Below, in pieces: positions 55,410-64,000 of a stretch of 64,000 bases of DNA. Both the position numbers and the translations under genes were made by a program. The notes under the pieces are model-generated. The model searched no databases. It was given only the letters and a program-made list of their open reading frames with translations, and had not been told where the DNA came from. The stretch covers positions 1-64,000 of the forward strand of contig JANSYM010000010.1 of NCBI GenBank assembly GCA_024742355.1, read 5' to 3'. Numbering within the stretch: position 1 is the first letter of the stretch; each line of letters opens with the position of its first letter. This DNA is from Hyphomonadaceae bacterium. GTDB taxonomy: Bacteria > Pseudomonadota > Alphaproteobacteria > Caulobacterales > Hyphomonadaceae.

Positions 55410-55958
55410 CTATGACTCGAGCACGATGCGGAACACATCAGGATCGGATTGATCCGAGCGTTCCTGGGTTTGTTCGACCGTAATCTCTTCGCCGGTCTGT
55501 TCCGCCAGACCGTGCAGCAGCCCGATGACCATCGATCCGAGCCCGGGGCGCGTCGAATAATAGCTCAGATCATAAGTGTTTTCGCCGACTTCCTCGAGCT
55601 CGAATGATGGCGGTTTGAGGTTCGGCATCGTCAGCAGAATGCGTTCATGCATGTCATCAAGATTGTGGACGCGCTCGACGAAATTCTTGCCGGACAGTTT
55701 CAACAGGTTTGCGAAGCCGGACTGTCCGGCATAATCGACCCAGTATTCTCCGAACACTTTGAGCACCTTGTCCGGCGGCAGTTCTGTGTGTTTCGCGATC
55801 GCCCCGACGAGCGAATAGGTCACGGCATCATCATAATTGCCGAGCCGATCAAACTGCGTCATGTCAATATCCGCGTCACCGCAGATCGAAATCCAGGCAT
55901 CACCGCCAAAATTGTTCTCAATGAACGTGCGAATGCCCTCATTCACCATCCCATACAT
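55410..55958 (-). CDS. H-NOX heme nitric oxide-binding sensor
   Basis: This 182-residue H-NOX domain begins MYGMVNEGIRTFIENNFG. The proximal heme ligand is His104 in LDDMHERIL and the YxSxR heme-propionate motif is YYSTR (133-137). The distal position equivalent to the O2-stabilising tyrosine of thermophilic H-NOX (five residues after the Arg) is Ser142, so a NO-selective, non-O2-binding sensor is predicted. A GGGAG ribosome-binding site precedes ATG 55958. It is the first gene of the pair with the GGDEF/EAL protein. Confidence 0.93.
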   Translation of the reverse strand: MYGMVNEGIRTFIENNFGGDAWISICGDADIDMTQFDRLGNYDDAVTYSLVGAIAKHTELPPDKVLKVFGEYWVDYAGQSGFANLLKLSGKNFVERVHNLDDMHERILLTMPNLKPPSFELEEVGENTYDLSYYSTRPGLGSMVIGLLHGLAEQTGEEITVEQTQERSDQSDPDVFRIVLES

Positions 55959-56288
55959 GCGGGGCTCCCTCGGAAATTTACTACCTAGGGTAGAATTGTT
56001 GCATCCTGTTGTTAATATTCCGTTTTTGCGATGTGGCAGTTCTTCTGCTTCTGATTCTGCCGTCAGACGGAAACGGCTCGAAAAACTTGAGTCCAGGCCT
56101 CTGAAACCCGGCTCAGATCCCGCTCTGAACCGCCCGGAAGTGCCGGCTTGCGCTGCCGATTAACGGCATTTCGCAAAAGCGTCGGATATCAGTCATCGGC
56201 TGGTTATGTCTGAACGGGAAATGCGCTCGACACCAACGCTCCGGCGTGTGAGTTAGGCGGCCCGACCCGGCAGCGGAGCTCATCCCAT
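55959..56288. other. Divergent intergenic region, H-NOX/AEC transporter
   Basis: This 330-base non-coding stretch lies between two divergent genes and must hold both promoters. A near-palindrome CTACCTAGGGTAG (55981-55993) sits just upstream of the H-NOX start. No NsrR or Fnr/Dnr consensus site, RNA gene or reading frame worth calling was recognised. Confidence 0.6.
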
Positions 56289-57206
56289 ATGTTTTCAGTG
56301 CTGACCGCGCTCATTCCGATCGTTCTGATTCTGGCCCTCGGAAAAGGCCTGTCGGCGCTGAACGTGGTCTCGCAGCAAGGTTGGCTCGGGCTCGAGCGGA
56401 TCACTTATTTCGTGCTGTTCCCGGCTCTGATCATTGGCAAGCTGGCAACCGTTGATTTCAGCGCTCTCAGTCTCGGCATGCCGGTGGCCCTGGTCGGGGC
56501 TCAACTGGCGCTCGGAGCGATCAGTATCGCGCTCGGGCTACTGTTCAGACAGGCGCGTGATCGAATCGGCGTTTATGTACAATCCGCGGTGCGCTGGAAT
56601 ACGTTCATCGCGCTCGCCCTGGCCCAGGAGCTGATGGGCGGTGAGGGCGTCGCTTTGGTCGTGATCGCGGCGGCGGCGATGATTCCGACCGCGAACATCT
56701 TGTCCGTGTCGGCGCTGCTCGGCTTTTCAGATGAGCGTATAGATGCCGCAGAGCTGGTCAAACAGATCGCGATCAATCCGCTGGTCATCGCTTGCGTGGT
56801 TGGCCTGTCCCTGAACCTGCTGGTCATTCCCATTCTGCCCAGCGTGACCACGGCGATGGACCTGCTGGCGCAAGCCACGATTGCTGCCGGTCTTCTGACC
56901 ACAGGCGCGGCGATCGAGGTCAAGCGCCGGTCGGCGTCGATTGCAAACCTGCTGGGCTGGTCGCTGTTGAGATTGCTCGGCCTGTCGCTTTTGGCCGGGC
57001 TGTTTGCCGTCTGGCTGGGTGTGACCCCGACGGTTTTGATGGCGATCCTGATCGCAACCGCCGTGCCGACGGCTTCGAATGGTACCATCCTGGCCCGACA
57101 ACTGGGCGCCGATGCCAGTCTCGCGGCCAATCTGATTGTGGTTCAGACGGTGCTGTCCGCGCTGACGATTTCAGGCGTGTTCTGGTTCGCGCAAACCTTC
57201 ATGTGA
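56289..57206 (+). CDS. AEC family transporter (auxin efflux carrier type)
   Basis: This 305-residue protein has about ten hydrophobic helices in two five-helix halves. It has LIPIVLILALGKGLS at the start, VRWNTFIALALAQELMGGEG in the middle, and late GVTPTVLMAILIATAVPTASNGTILARQLGAD, the broken-helix signature of the AEC/bile-acid-like family. It likely exports or imports small carboxylates, malonate or similar acids; the substrate is unknown. It converges on the gene 57226-58098. Confidence 0.85.
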   Translation: MFSVLTALIPIVLILALGKGLSALNVVSQQGWLGLERITYFVLFPALIIGKLATVDFSALSLGMPVALVGAQLALGAISIALGLLFRQARDRIGVYVQSAVRWNTFIALALAQELMGGEGVALVVIAAAAMIPTANILSVSALLGFSDERIDAAELVKQIAINPLVIACVVGLSLNLLVIPILPSVTTAMDLLAQATIAAGLLTTGAAIEVKRRSASIANLLGWSLLRLLGLSLLAGLFAVWLGVTPTVLMAILIATAVPTASNGTILARQLGADASLAANLIVVQTVLSALTISGVFWFAQTFM

Positions 57207-57225
57207 GGCGCTGACGGCGCCGGAA

Positions 57226-58098
57226 TCAGATTCCACTCTGAACCGTTCTCAGCACGCGTTGGAAATCCCCATTTCGGGTCTGGTGCTGCAGCTCGCCCAG
57301 CATGCGCGACTTGGTGTCGGTTGGAAGCGTGTTCAGGGTCGAGAGGACGTCGGAGGCCAGGCCGCACATATTCATCGTCATCATCGCGCGGCGCTGTTCC
57401 GCTTCTGGCTTGGATTGCAGGCGCATCATCTGCGCGACTTGCGGCCGTTTCATCAGTTTCATCATCACGCCTTGCAGGGCGGCCTGATCATTCGGGTTGA
57501 GGCGATCATACTTTTTCGGTGCATCGCGGCCGTCTTCGATCGCTTCGAGCACGATCAGATTGAACCGCATGACCCAGTGATAGGCCTGCGTGTCATATTC
57601 AAAGAAGGCCGACATTTCATTCGCGATGTCATCCTGGTCCATGTGCTCAAAGCGTTGATAATGCGCCATCCGGCAGAATTTCGGGGCCTGGCTGGACAAG
57701 GTTGCGAAACCGTTCTGGCTGGTGCGCAGGATCTGGTCGAAATAACGGACATCCGCACGCAACAGGTACTTGAGGTCCTTTTCGACATCTGCGCCATGAC
57801 TTTCCAGTACCATGGCGGCGAGCAGGTTGGCATCCGCGCCGTTCTCGATGGCCTCGGCAGCCTCACGATTAAGGCGTTTGGCGACGCGCGGCTTCACTCG
57901 TTCCAGCACGGCGAGATAGCGATGCGTCGCCGGATCATCGAGTGTGGTTGAAAGCGGTGTGGCGCTCAATTGCGTCGTTGCGGCTTTTTTCGACCCGCCC
58001 GGCCACATGACGATGGCGAGGAAGAGCACAAAGGCGAGCCCTGCGACGAGCACGGCATAGTGCCTGCCAGACGTTTGTCCCGTGCCAATGCGTGCCAT
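57226..58098 (-). CDS. Hypothetical membrane-anchored protein
   Basis: This 290-residue protein has one N-terminal membrane helix (YAVLVAGLAFVLFLAIVMW) and a soluble helical part. The soluble part has three cysteines (one in PKFCRMAHY, one in MNMCGLASD) and a long run of helices (DLKYLLRADVRYFDQIL, NEMSAFFEYDTQAYHWVMRFN). No family was recognised. It is divergent from the radical SAM gene, 156 bases between starts. Confidence 0.6.
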   Translation of the reverse strand: MARIGTGQTSGRHYAVLVAGLAFVLFLAIVMWPGGSKKAATTQLSATPLSTTLDDPATHRYLAVLERVKPRVAKRLNREAAEAIENGADANLLAAMVLESHGADVEKDLKYLLRADVRYFDQILRTSQNGFATLSSQAPKFCRMAHYQRFEHMDQDDIANEMSAFFEYDTQAYHWVMRFNLIVLEAIEDGRDAPKKYDRLNPNDQAALQGVMMKLMKRPQVAQMMRLQSKPEAEQRRAMMTMNMCGLASDVLSTLNTLPTDTKSRMLGELQHQTRNGDFQRVLRTVQSGI

Positions 58099-58214
58099 GC
58101 GAATTCTCCCTCTGGATGCCTGTAATTATCGCGTTATATGCTTGAGATGCGGTTAGCGCGCGGGTTTGAATTGCGCCGACTTGAGGATGGGATTCTGTGG
58201 ATTTCACTCCGAAA

Positions 58215-58229
58215 GTTCTTGTTTTGTTC
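58215..58229 (+). promoter_or_regulatory. LexA (SOS) box, GTTC-N7-GTTC
   Basis: GTTC at 58215-58218 and GTTC at 58226-58229 are separated by exactly 7 bases, the alphaproteobacterial LexA operator. It ends 25 bases before the radical SAM gene start at 58255, where a repressor would block transcription or initiation. Confidence 0.72.
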
Positions 58230-58254
58230 TTTTGCCCATGATTTTATCGCGCTC

Positions 58255-59388
58255 ATGCGTACAGGACAGAAACTTGCCAAATCGGGGCGCGTCGATCGCG
58301 CCAATGTGGAGACGGCGCGAGAGCGGTTTCATCATCGCGGACGCGGGGCGGTGTCGAACCAGACCGGGCGCTATGAACGTGAAACCCGCGAAGCGCTGGA
58401 TGATGGCTGGGGCAGTATCGAGGAAGAGGCGCCGCGGCTGCGCACGACGCTGACCCGGGAAACGCCACGCACGATCATCACTTTCAACAAGTCGCCAGAC
58501 ATTCACTTCGACCGTTCGATCAATCCGTATCGCGGCTGTGAGCATGGCTGCGTCTATTGTTTTGCGCGACCGACGCATGCCTATCACGGGCTCTCGGCCG
58601 GGCTCGATTTTGAGAGCAAACTGTTTTTCAAGCCGGATGGGCCGGACCTTCTGCTCAAGGAATTGTCGCGGCCCGGCTATGTCCCGCGTCCGATTGCGCT
58701 TGGGGTCAATACCGATGCCTATCAGCCGGTTGAGCGCGAGCAGAAGCTGACACGGCGCTTTCTGCAAATCCTCAGCGATCACAATCATCCGGTCTCGCTG
58801 CTGACCAAGTCGGCCCTGATCACGCGCGATCTCGATTTGATTGCGCCCATGGCGGAGAAGCGATTGTGCCGGGTCGGGGTGTCGATCACGACGCTAGATC
58901 CGAAACTGGCGCGCTGCATGGAGCCGCGGGCGGCGACCCCGCGCAAACGGTTCCAGGCGGTGCGGGAGCTGAGTGATGCCGGTGTGCCGGTGACGGTTAT
59001 GGCGGCGCCGATCATTCCGGCCTTGAATGAGCCCGAGCTGGAGGCCTTGCTGGAGACGGCGAAAGTGCATGGGGCGATCGGGGCCGGTTACGTCCTGCTC
59101 AGACTGCCACATGAGCTGAAAGACATTTTCCACGAATGGCTGGTGCAGCATTATCCGGATCGCGCGGCACGGGTGATCAATACTCTGCGCGAGATGCGCG
59201 GAGGTAAGGATTATGATGCCGACTGGTTCTCACGCGCCTCCGGCCGTGGTGTCGTCGCGCGCCTGATCAAACAGCGTTTTGTCAAATCCATCCGCCGCCT
59301 GGGGCTTGAGCCGACGCGGACAGAATTGCGCACGGACCTGTTCCAGCCGCCCGTGCTGAAAGGCGGGCAGTACCGCATGGATCTATGA
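58255..59388 (+). CDS. Radical SAM protein, PA0069/SplB-like
   Basis: This 377-residue radical SAM enzyme has the cluster motif CEHGCVYC (Cys95, Cys99, Cys102; C-x3-C-x2-C) in NPYRGCEHGCVYCFARPTHAYHGLSAGLDFESKLFFK. The family is annotated PA0069 or SplB-like and is related to spore photoproduct lyase, which repairs thymine lesions with SAM. Its true substrate is untested. ATG 58255 was chosen; the frame upstream contains the SOS box and reads unlike the family. The LexA operator makes a DNA-damage role more plausible. It converges on the transporter gene with a one-base gap. Confidence 0.85.
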   Translation: MRTGQKLAKSGRVDRANVETARERFHHRGRGAVSNQTGRYERETREALDDGWGSIEEEAPRLRTTLTRETPRTIITFNKSPDIHFDRSINPYRGCEHGCVYCFARPTHAYHGLSAGLDFESKLFFKPDGPDLLLKELSRPGYVPRPIALGVNTDAYQPVEREQKLTRRFLQILSDHNHPVSLLTKSALITRDLDLIAPMAEKRLCRVGVSITTLDPKLARCMEPRAATPRKRFQAVRELSDAGVPVTVMAAPIIPALNEPELEALLETAKVHGAIGAGYVLLRLPHELKDIFHEWLVQHYPDRAARVINTLREMRGGKDYDADWFSRASGRGVVARLIKQRFVKSIRRLGLEPTRTELRTDLFQPPVLKGGQYRMDL

Positions 59389-59389
59389 T

Positions 59390-60772
59390 CTAGTCTGAGA
59401 GTGTCTCGGCGAGCTTGGCCGCATTGTCAGCTTGTTGCGCGCGGGTGAGCTGATAGTTGCGCATCGCGAATGCGGCGAGGGCATAAGCAACCACCGGCAC
59501 GCCGACAAAGACGAACATCAGGCCGCGGACAACATCCGGGCTGTTATCGCCAGACGCATCGAAGCCAACCCAGGCGCCGAGCAGGATGTACGGAATTCCA
59601 ATCGCGAAACTGGCGCCGGTCTTATAGGCGCCGGACATCAGCGAATAATACATGCCGGACCGGTTCTCGCCGGTATTGGCCTGTTCGGACTCTATAATGT
59701 CGGCGACCATCGAGCGGGCCAGGATGAAAGGTGTGCCATAGCCGAGGCCTGAGATGAGCGCCGGGATGGTGAGAATGATGGCGCGCTGCAATTCCTGATC
59801 GTCGCCCGGCATCTGCGCCGCCCAGCCACTGAACGGGAAGTACAGAGCATATGTGGCGATCGACCAGACGGCTGTGGCGATGAAGGTCAGGTGTTTTTCG
59901 GTGCGCTTTGACAGCCAGATCCAGAACGGCATGGCGGCGAAGCCAGCGATGAAGAAGACCATGAGAACCACAGGCGCGTAGCCTTCGACGCCAAAGCCCC
60001 ATTTGGCTGCGAACAGGAAGGTGCCGCCCGTGCCGGCAATGGCGATGCCGACCAGGACTTCGACCAGCAGGACGCGCACCATGTTCGGGCTCTGGAACGC
60101 AACTTTGACGGCGTCCCAGCTGAACGCCATCCGTGGTTCGTCGTCTTTTGGCGGCGGGTCGGGCACGTATAGGACGGCGAGTGTGACCGTGGATGGCAGG
60201 ACGATGAGCAGGATGATGCCCATGACCAGAACCTGTCCACGCAGATCGATGCCATAATAGATGGCCAGCAGCGTCGGTATGATCAGCAAGGTCAGCAGGG
60301 TGATCGTGTTGACGATTTCGCGCCACATGAACAGGCGTGACCGTTCGTCATAAGCGGTGGTGATCATCGGCACCCAGGATTGGTGCGGGGTCTGCAGCAT
60401 GGTGAAGCCGAGCCACAGGATGATCAGGCCAATCACCAGATAGGCCGGCGACACGGTGTCGCCGAGCGGCATGAACATCAAAAACGCCCCGAGCATCAGG
60501 ATCGGCACGCTGCCGATCAGCCAATGCTTGATCCGTCCGCGCCTGGTCGGCCGCGTATCGACGAGCCAGCCCATGACCGGATCGGTGCCGAGGTCCCAGA
60601 AGCGCAGGATCATGAAAATCAGGCCGACCATGGTCGTGCCGAGGCCGAGCTGTTCGGCATACATTGGCGCCACGAACACCGCCATTGGCAGTCCAATCGC
60701 CGCAAGCGGCATCCCGACACTGGCAAAAGCAAGGACCCGCGGCAGCGGAAGGCGGTCTGTCGCAGAGCTCAT
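59390..60772 (-). CDS. MFS transporter, GPH (sugar:cation symporter) type
   Basis: This 460-residue protein has about twelve helices of the glycoside-pentoside-hexuronide branch of MFS. The family signature FWDLGTDPVMGWLVDTRPTRRGRIKHWL is clear (loop 2-3), and YDERSRLFMWREIVNTITLL matches the conserved region after helix 4. GPH proteins couple sugar uptake to cations. No sugar-catabolic gene is beside it, so the substrate is unknown. It is divergent from ccrM. Confidence 0.88.
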   Translation of the reverse strand: MSSATDRLPLPRVLAFASVGMPLAAIGLPMAVFVAPMYAEQLGLGTTMVGLIFMILRFWDLGTDPVMGWLVDTRPTRRGRIKHWLIGSVPILMLGAFLMFMPLGDTVSPAYLVIGLIILWLGFTMLQTPHQSWVPMITTAYDERSRLFMWREIVNTITLLTLLIIPTLLAIYYGIDLRGQVLVMGIILLIVLPSTVTLAVLYVPDPPPKDDEPRMAFSWDAVKVAFQSPNMVRVLLVEVLVGIAIAGTGGTFLFAAKWGFGVEGYAPVVLMVFFIAGFAAMPFWIWLSKRTEKHLTFIATAVWSIATYALYFPFSGWAAQMPGDDQELQRAIILTIPALISGLGYGTPFILARSMVADIIESEQANTGENRSGMYYSLMSGAYKTGASFAIGIPYILLGAWVGFDASGDNSPDVVRGLMFVFVGVPVVAYALAAFAMRNYQLTRAQQADNAAKLAETLSD

Positions 60773-60901
60773 GAAAATGAAAATGACGCGCGCGTCACGA
60801 AAGGCAAGCAGAATCGACCGGAAGCTGAAATTCCACAGGCTTGTCCACAGGTCAAAATTCAGGCAGTTTCGGTTTCGAAATGAATGGGCGGGAGCGAAAT
60901 C

Positions 60902-62077
<1,176 letters not shown>

Positions 62078-62131
62078 GCGAGATTTGCTAGGTTGGGCTG
62101 GTCCTGGGGCCAGCTCAACGAGGATTTCGCC

Positions 62132-62680
62132 GTGTTTGACTTTCAACCTCACCTGACGGGTGACCTCATAGACCTGCAACCAGCGACCGAAGCGGATTTC
62201 GAGCCGCTCTTCGCGGTTGCCTCTGATCCCGAAATCTGGGCGCAGCACACGGTTCGGGATCGCTGGAAAGAAGACGTTTTTCGCAAGAATTTCGACGATG
62301 CTCTGGCCGATCAGGGCGGCATGGTCGCACGTGAACGCGCGAGCGGAGACGTGGTCGGTTTCTCGCGCTTCTCGCAAATGTTTGTCGGCCCGGATGATAT
62401 GGAGATTGGCTGGACATTCCTCGCCCGCAGGCTCTGGGGTGGGCGCTATAATCGCGACATGAAGCGCAGCATGCTGGCCCACGTCCTGGCGACGTTTCCG
62501 CGCGCTTTGTTCCGGGTTGCAGAGGACAATCCGCGCTCGCGCCGGGCAATGGAGAAGATCGGCGGACGCCTGATCGATTGGCATGCGACCATTGAATATG
62601 GCGGTGTCAGCCATCCCTATATTGCCTATGAAATCACCCGCGAAATATTTGCCAATGGGGGTTTTGAGACGCCCCGATAG
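62132..62680 (+). CDS. GNAT family N-acetyltransferase
   Basis: The predicted 182-residue protein of the GNAT fold has LIDLQPATEADFEPLFAVASDPEIW at the start, GDVVGFSRFSQM, EIGWTFLARRLWGGRYNRDMKRSMLAHV (acetyl-CoA loop) and EDNPRSRRAMEKIGGRLI, the late conserved motif. The start is probably GTG 62132 behind GAGGA, beginning at FDFQPHL. The substrate is unknown. It follows ccrM by 54 bases. Confidence 0.78.
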   Translation: MFDFQPHLTGDLIDLQPATEADFEPLFAVASDPEIWAQHTVRDRWKEDVFRKNFDDALADQGGMVARERASGDVVGFSRFSQMFVGPDDMEIGWTFLARRLWGGRYNRDMKRSMLAHVLATFPRALFRVAEDNPRSRRAMEKIGGRLIDWHATIEYGGVSHPYIAYEITREIFANGGFETPR

Positions 62681-62751
62681 TGGCGAATATTTGAAGCAAC
62701 AGGTATTTAGCGTATGATGGCGGCATGGTGGGCCCTGAATAGGAGGCTATC

Positions 62752-63303
62752 ATGCGTTTTGTATTGCTCATTTTGTTTCTCGGACTGCTTTGGGTTTCCG
62801 GCTGGATCTATGGCAGTCTCAAACCCGCGCCGGACGCATTGGTGGCGCCGGTTGAAGGCTTGTTATCGGACGAGGAAGCGTCGACAGATGTTCCGGTCGA
62901 AGACGTGGTGAACGCTGCTGATCCGGATGCGGTCGACACGCCAGACCCAGACCTTCCACTAGAGCCGGACGTCGCGCTGGATCCTGACCCGCCCGCGGCA
63001 AACGCCTCGCTCGATCAGCTGCGCACATGGATCGGTGAAGCGCGCGCCACGCATCCCTATGCAGAAAGCGAGCAACGCATGTTCGATGTGATGATGTGCG
63101 AGTCCGGCGGGCGCGCGGATGCCGTCAATCCGGCCGGGCCTTATACCGGCCTGTTCCAATATTTTGAGACGACCTGGAACGGCGAGTGGAACCAGTATCG
63201 CGGCAATGATGTGTTCGATGCCCGGTCACAGATCTTTGCCACAGCCCTGGCATGGAGCCTCGGCATGCAGAGTCATTGGGGGTGCTATGACAGCACGCAT
63301 TAG
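62752..63303 (+). CDS. Membrane-anchored lysozyme-like (transglycosylase-type) protein
   Basis: This 183-residue protein has an N-terminal membrane anchor (MRFVLLILFLGLLWVSGWIYGS) and an acidic Pro/Asp-rich linker (about 35-85). The C-terminal lysozyme-like domain has the probable catalytic Glu117 in FDVMMCESGG, followed by PAGPYTGLFQYFETTWNGEWNQ and SQIFATALAWSLG. Such domains cleave peptidoglycan. The domain is short, so the activity is inferred. It is convergent with phaC, 7 bases apart. Confidence 0.72.
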   Translation: MRFVLLILFLGLLWVSGWIYGSLKPAPDALVAPVEGLLSDEEASTDVPVEDVVNAADPDAVDTPDPDLPLEPDVALDPDPPAANASLDQLRTWIGEARATHPYAESEQRMFDVMMCESGGRADAVNPAGPYTGLFQYFETTWNGEWNQYRGNDVFDARSQIFATALAWSLGMQSHWGCYDSTH

Positions 63304-63310
63304 AGACGCG

Positions 63311-64000
63311 TCAGACCTGCGCTGGCCAGCCGGGGGGCATCTGGAGGCTCTGCTTCGCCTTCTTCTTTTTCATCGGCTTACCCGCGGACGGTGACGTTCC
63401 GTCAGAATAGGGACCCGCAGGTTTCTTGCCCGCAGCAATGTCCGACAGTTTGAGCGCCGCATATTGCCCGGGCGCGGACCCGAGCTTATGGTTTTTCGGC
63501 TTTACGGCATCGATTTTCTTGCCGGATAGCGGCTTCAGCCATTCCCACCAGCTCGGCCACCAGGAGCCTGGAAGCTCCTCGGCGCCGGAGAGCCAACGGC
63601 CGGGATTCTCCGGCAGGTCGCCATTCACCCAATGCTGGTATTTCTGCGCGTCAGGATGATTGATCACGCCGGCAATATGTCCCGACCCGGCCAGCGTGAA
63701 GCGAACTGGCCCGCCAAAATTCTGCGCGCCTTTATAGATCGAGTGCCAGGGGCAGATATGGTCCGACCGTCCAGCCTGGATGAAGACCGGAATCTTGATG
63801 TCTGACATCGAGACCGGATCGCCCAGCACCTTGAACTTGCCGCGCGAGAGCTGGTTCTTGTTGTAGAAGCTTTTCAGATATTTCTTGTGCGTCGGACCTG
63901 GAATATTGGTCTGGTCAGCATTCCAGTAGAGCAGATCGAACGGCCGCGGCTGTTTGCCCATCATGTAATTGTCGACGACATAGCGCCAGACCAGATCCGC
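63311..64000 (-). CDS. phaC: Polyhydroxyalkanoate synthase, C-terminal part (partial)
   Basis: About 229 residues of the C-terminus of a class I PHA synthase are present; the gene runs past the right end of the window, so the catalytic Cys is not seen. The visible part has LVWRYVVDNYMMGKQPRPFDLLYWNADQT, the catalytic Asp in QAGRSDHICPW and the His in LAGSGHIAGVIN. The enzyme polymerises hydroxyacyl-CoA into storage granules. The tail is Lys-rich (PMKKKKAKQ). Confidence 0.93.
   Translation of the reverse strand, partial: ADLVWRYVVDNYMMGKQPRPFDLLYWNADQTNIPGPTHKKYLKSFYNKNQLSRGKFKVLGDPVSMSDIKIPVFIQAGRSDHICPWHSIYKGAQNFGGPVRFTLAGSGHIAGVINHPDAQKYQHWVNGDLPENPGRWLSGAEELPGSWWPSWWEWLKPLSGKKIDAVKPKNHKLGSAPGQYAALKLSDIAAGKKPAGPYSDGTSPSAGKPMKKKKAKQSLQMPPGWPAQV

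Noticed and set aside
58138-58254. Longer start for the radical SAM gene at ATG 58138
   Set aside because: The added 39 residues contain the SOS box and do not look like the family's N-terminus.

Overview
The window looks like a chromosomal segment of a free-living alphaproteobacterium, most likely in or near the Hyphomonadaceae/Caulobacterales. The evidence is the S10-spc-alpha ribosomal gene order ending rpsM-rpsK-rpoA-rplQ, a CcrM-type GANTC methyltransferase, split b/b' ATP synthase subunits, a CC_3452-type small secreted protein, a GTTC-N7-GTTC SOS box and a two-part glycine decarboxylase (GcvPA/GcvPB). No plasmid, prophage, IS element, rRNA operon or CRISPR array was recognised.

Layout. 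1-5.2 kb: the 3' end of tuf with its terminator, a TPR/Asp-Asn beta-hydroxylase, a CMD-family protein, a small exported protein, tRNA-Trp, an ABM-domain protein and an ECF41-type sigma factor operon with a matching candidate promoter. 5.2-19.5 kb: the ribosomal superoperon (rpsJ to rplO, secY, adk), then rpsM-rpsK-rpoA-rplQ with its own promoter and terminator. L3 carries a C-terminal helix-hairpin-helix-like extension. 19.5-24.5 kb: a P450, two SDRs, an alpha/beta hydrolase and a nitronate monooxygenase-like flavoprotein. 24.5-30 kb: an ECF42-like sigma factor with a DGPF partner, a thioredoxin-like lipoprotein, RNase HI, a CinA-like protein, membrane proteins and an enoyl-CoA hydratase-like protein. 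30-36 kb: an OmpA-family protein with a 30-proline linker, an Mpo1-like protein, a haloalkane dehalogenase, an acyl-CoA dehydrogenase and a TadG-like vWA protein.

36-41.4 kb: a tandem glycine riboswitch heads the glycine cleavage operon gcvT-gcvH-(membrane protein)-gcvPA-gcvPB. 41.4-44 kb: two paralogous acyltransferase-3 membrane enzymes. 44-52.4 kb, all on the minus strand: a DUF721 protein, two DsbA-like lipoproteins, smc and the F0 ATP synthase genes (atpI, a, c, b', b). 52.5-58 kb: mutY, an H-NOX sensor paired with an HNOBA-like/GGDEF/EAL protein (a candidate nitric oxide to cyclic-di-GMP pathway) and an AEC-type transporter. 58-64 kb: a radical SAM protein of the SplB/PA0069 kind behind an SOS box, a GPH-type transporter, ccrM with a cluster of GANTC sites in its leader, a GNAT acetyltransferase, a lysozyme-like anchored protein and the C-terminal part of a PHA synthase.

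The best candidates for a second look are the ECF41 operon with its promoter, the H-NOX/HNOBA-GGDEF-EAL pair, the SOS box in front of the SplB-like gene, and the L3 fusion. All functional statements come from motif reading; no database search was run.
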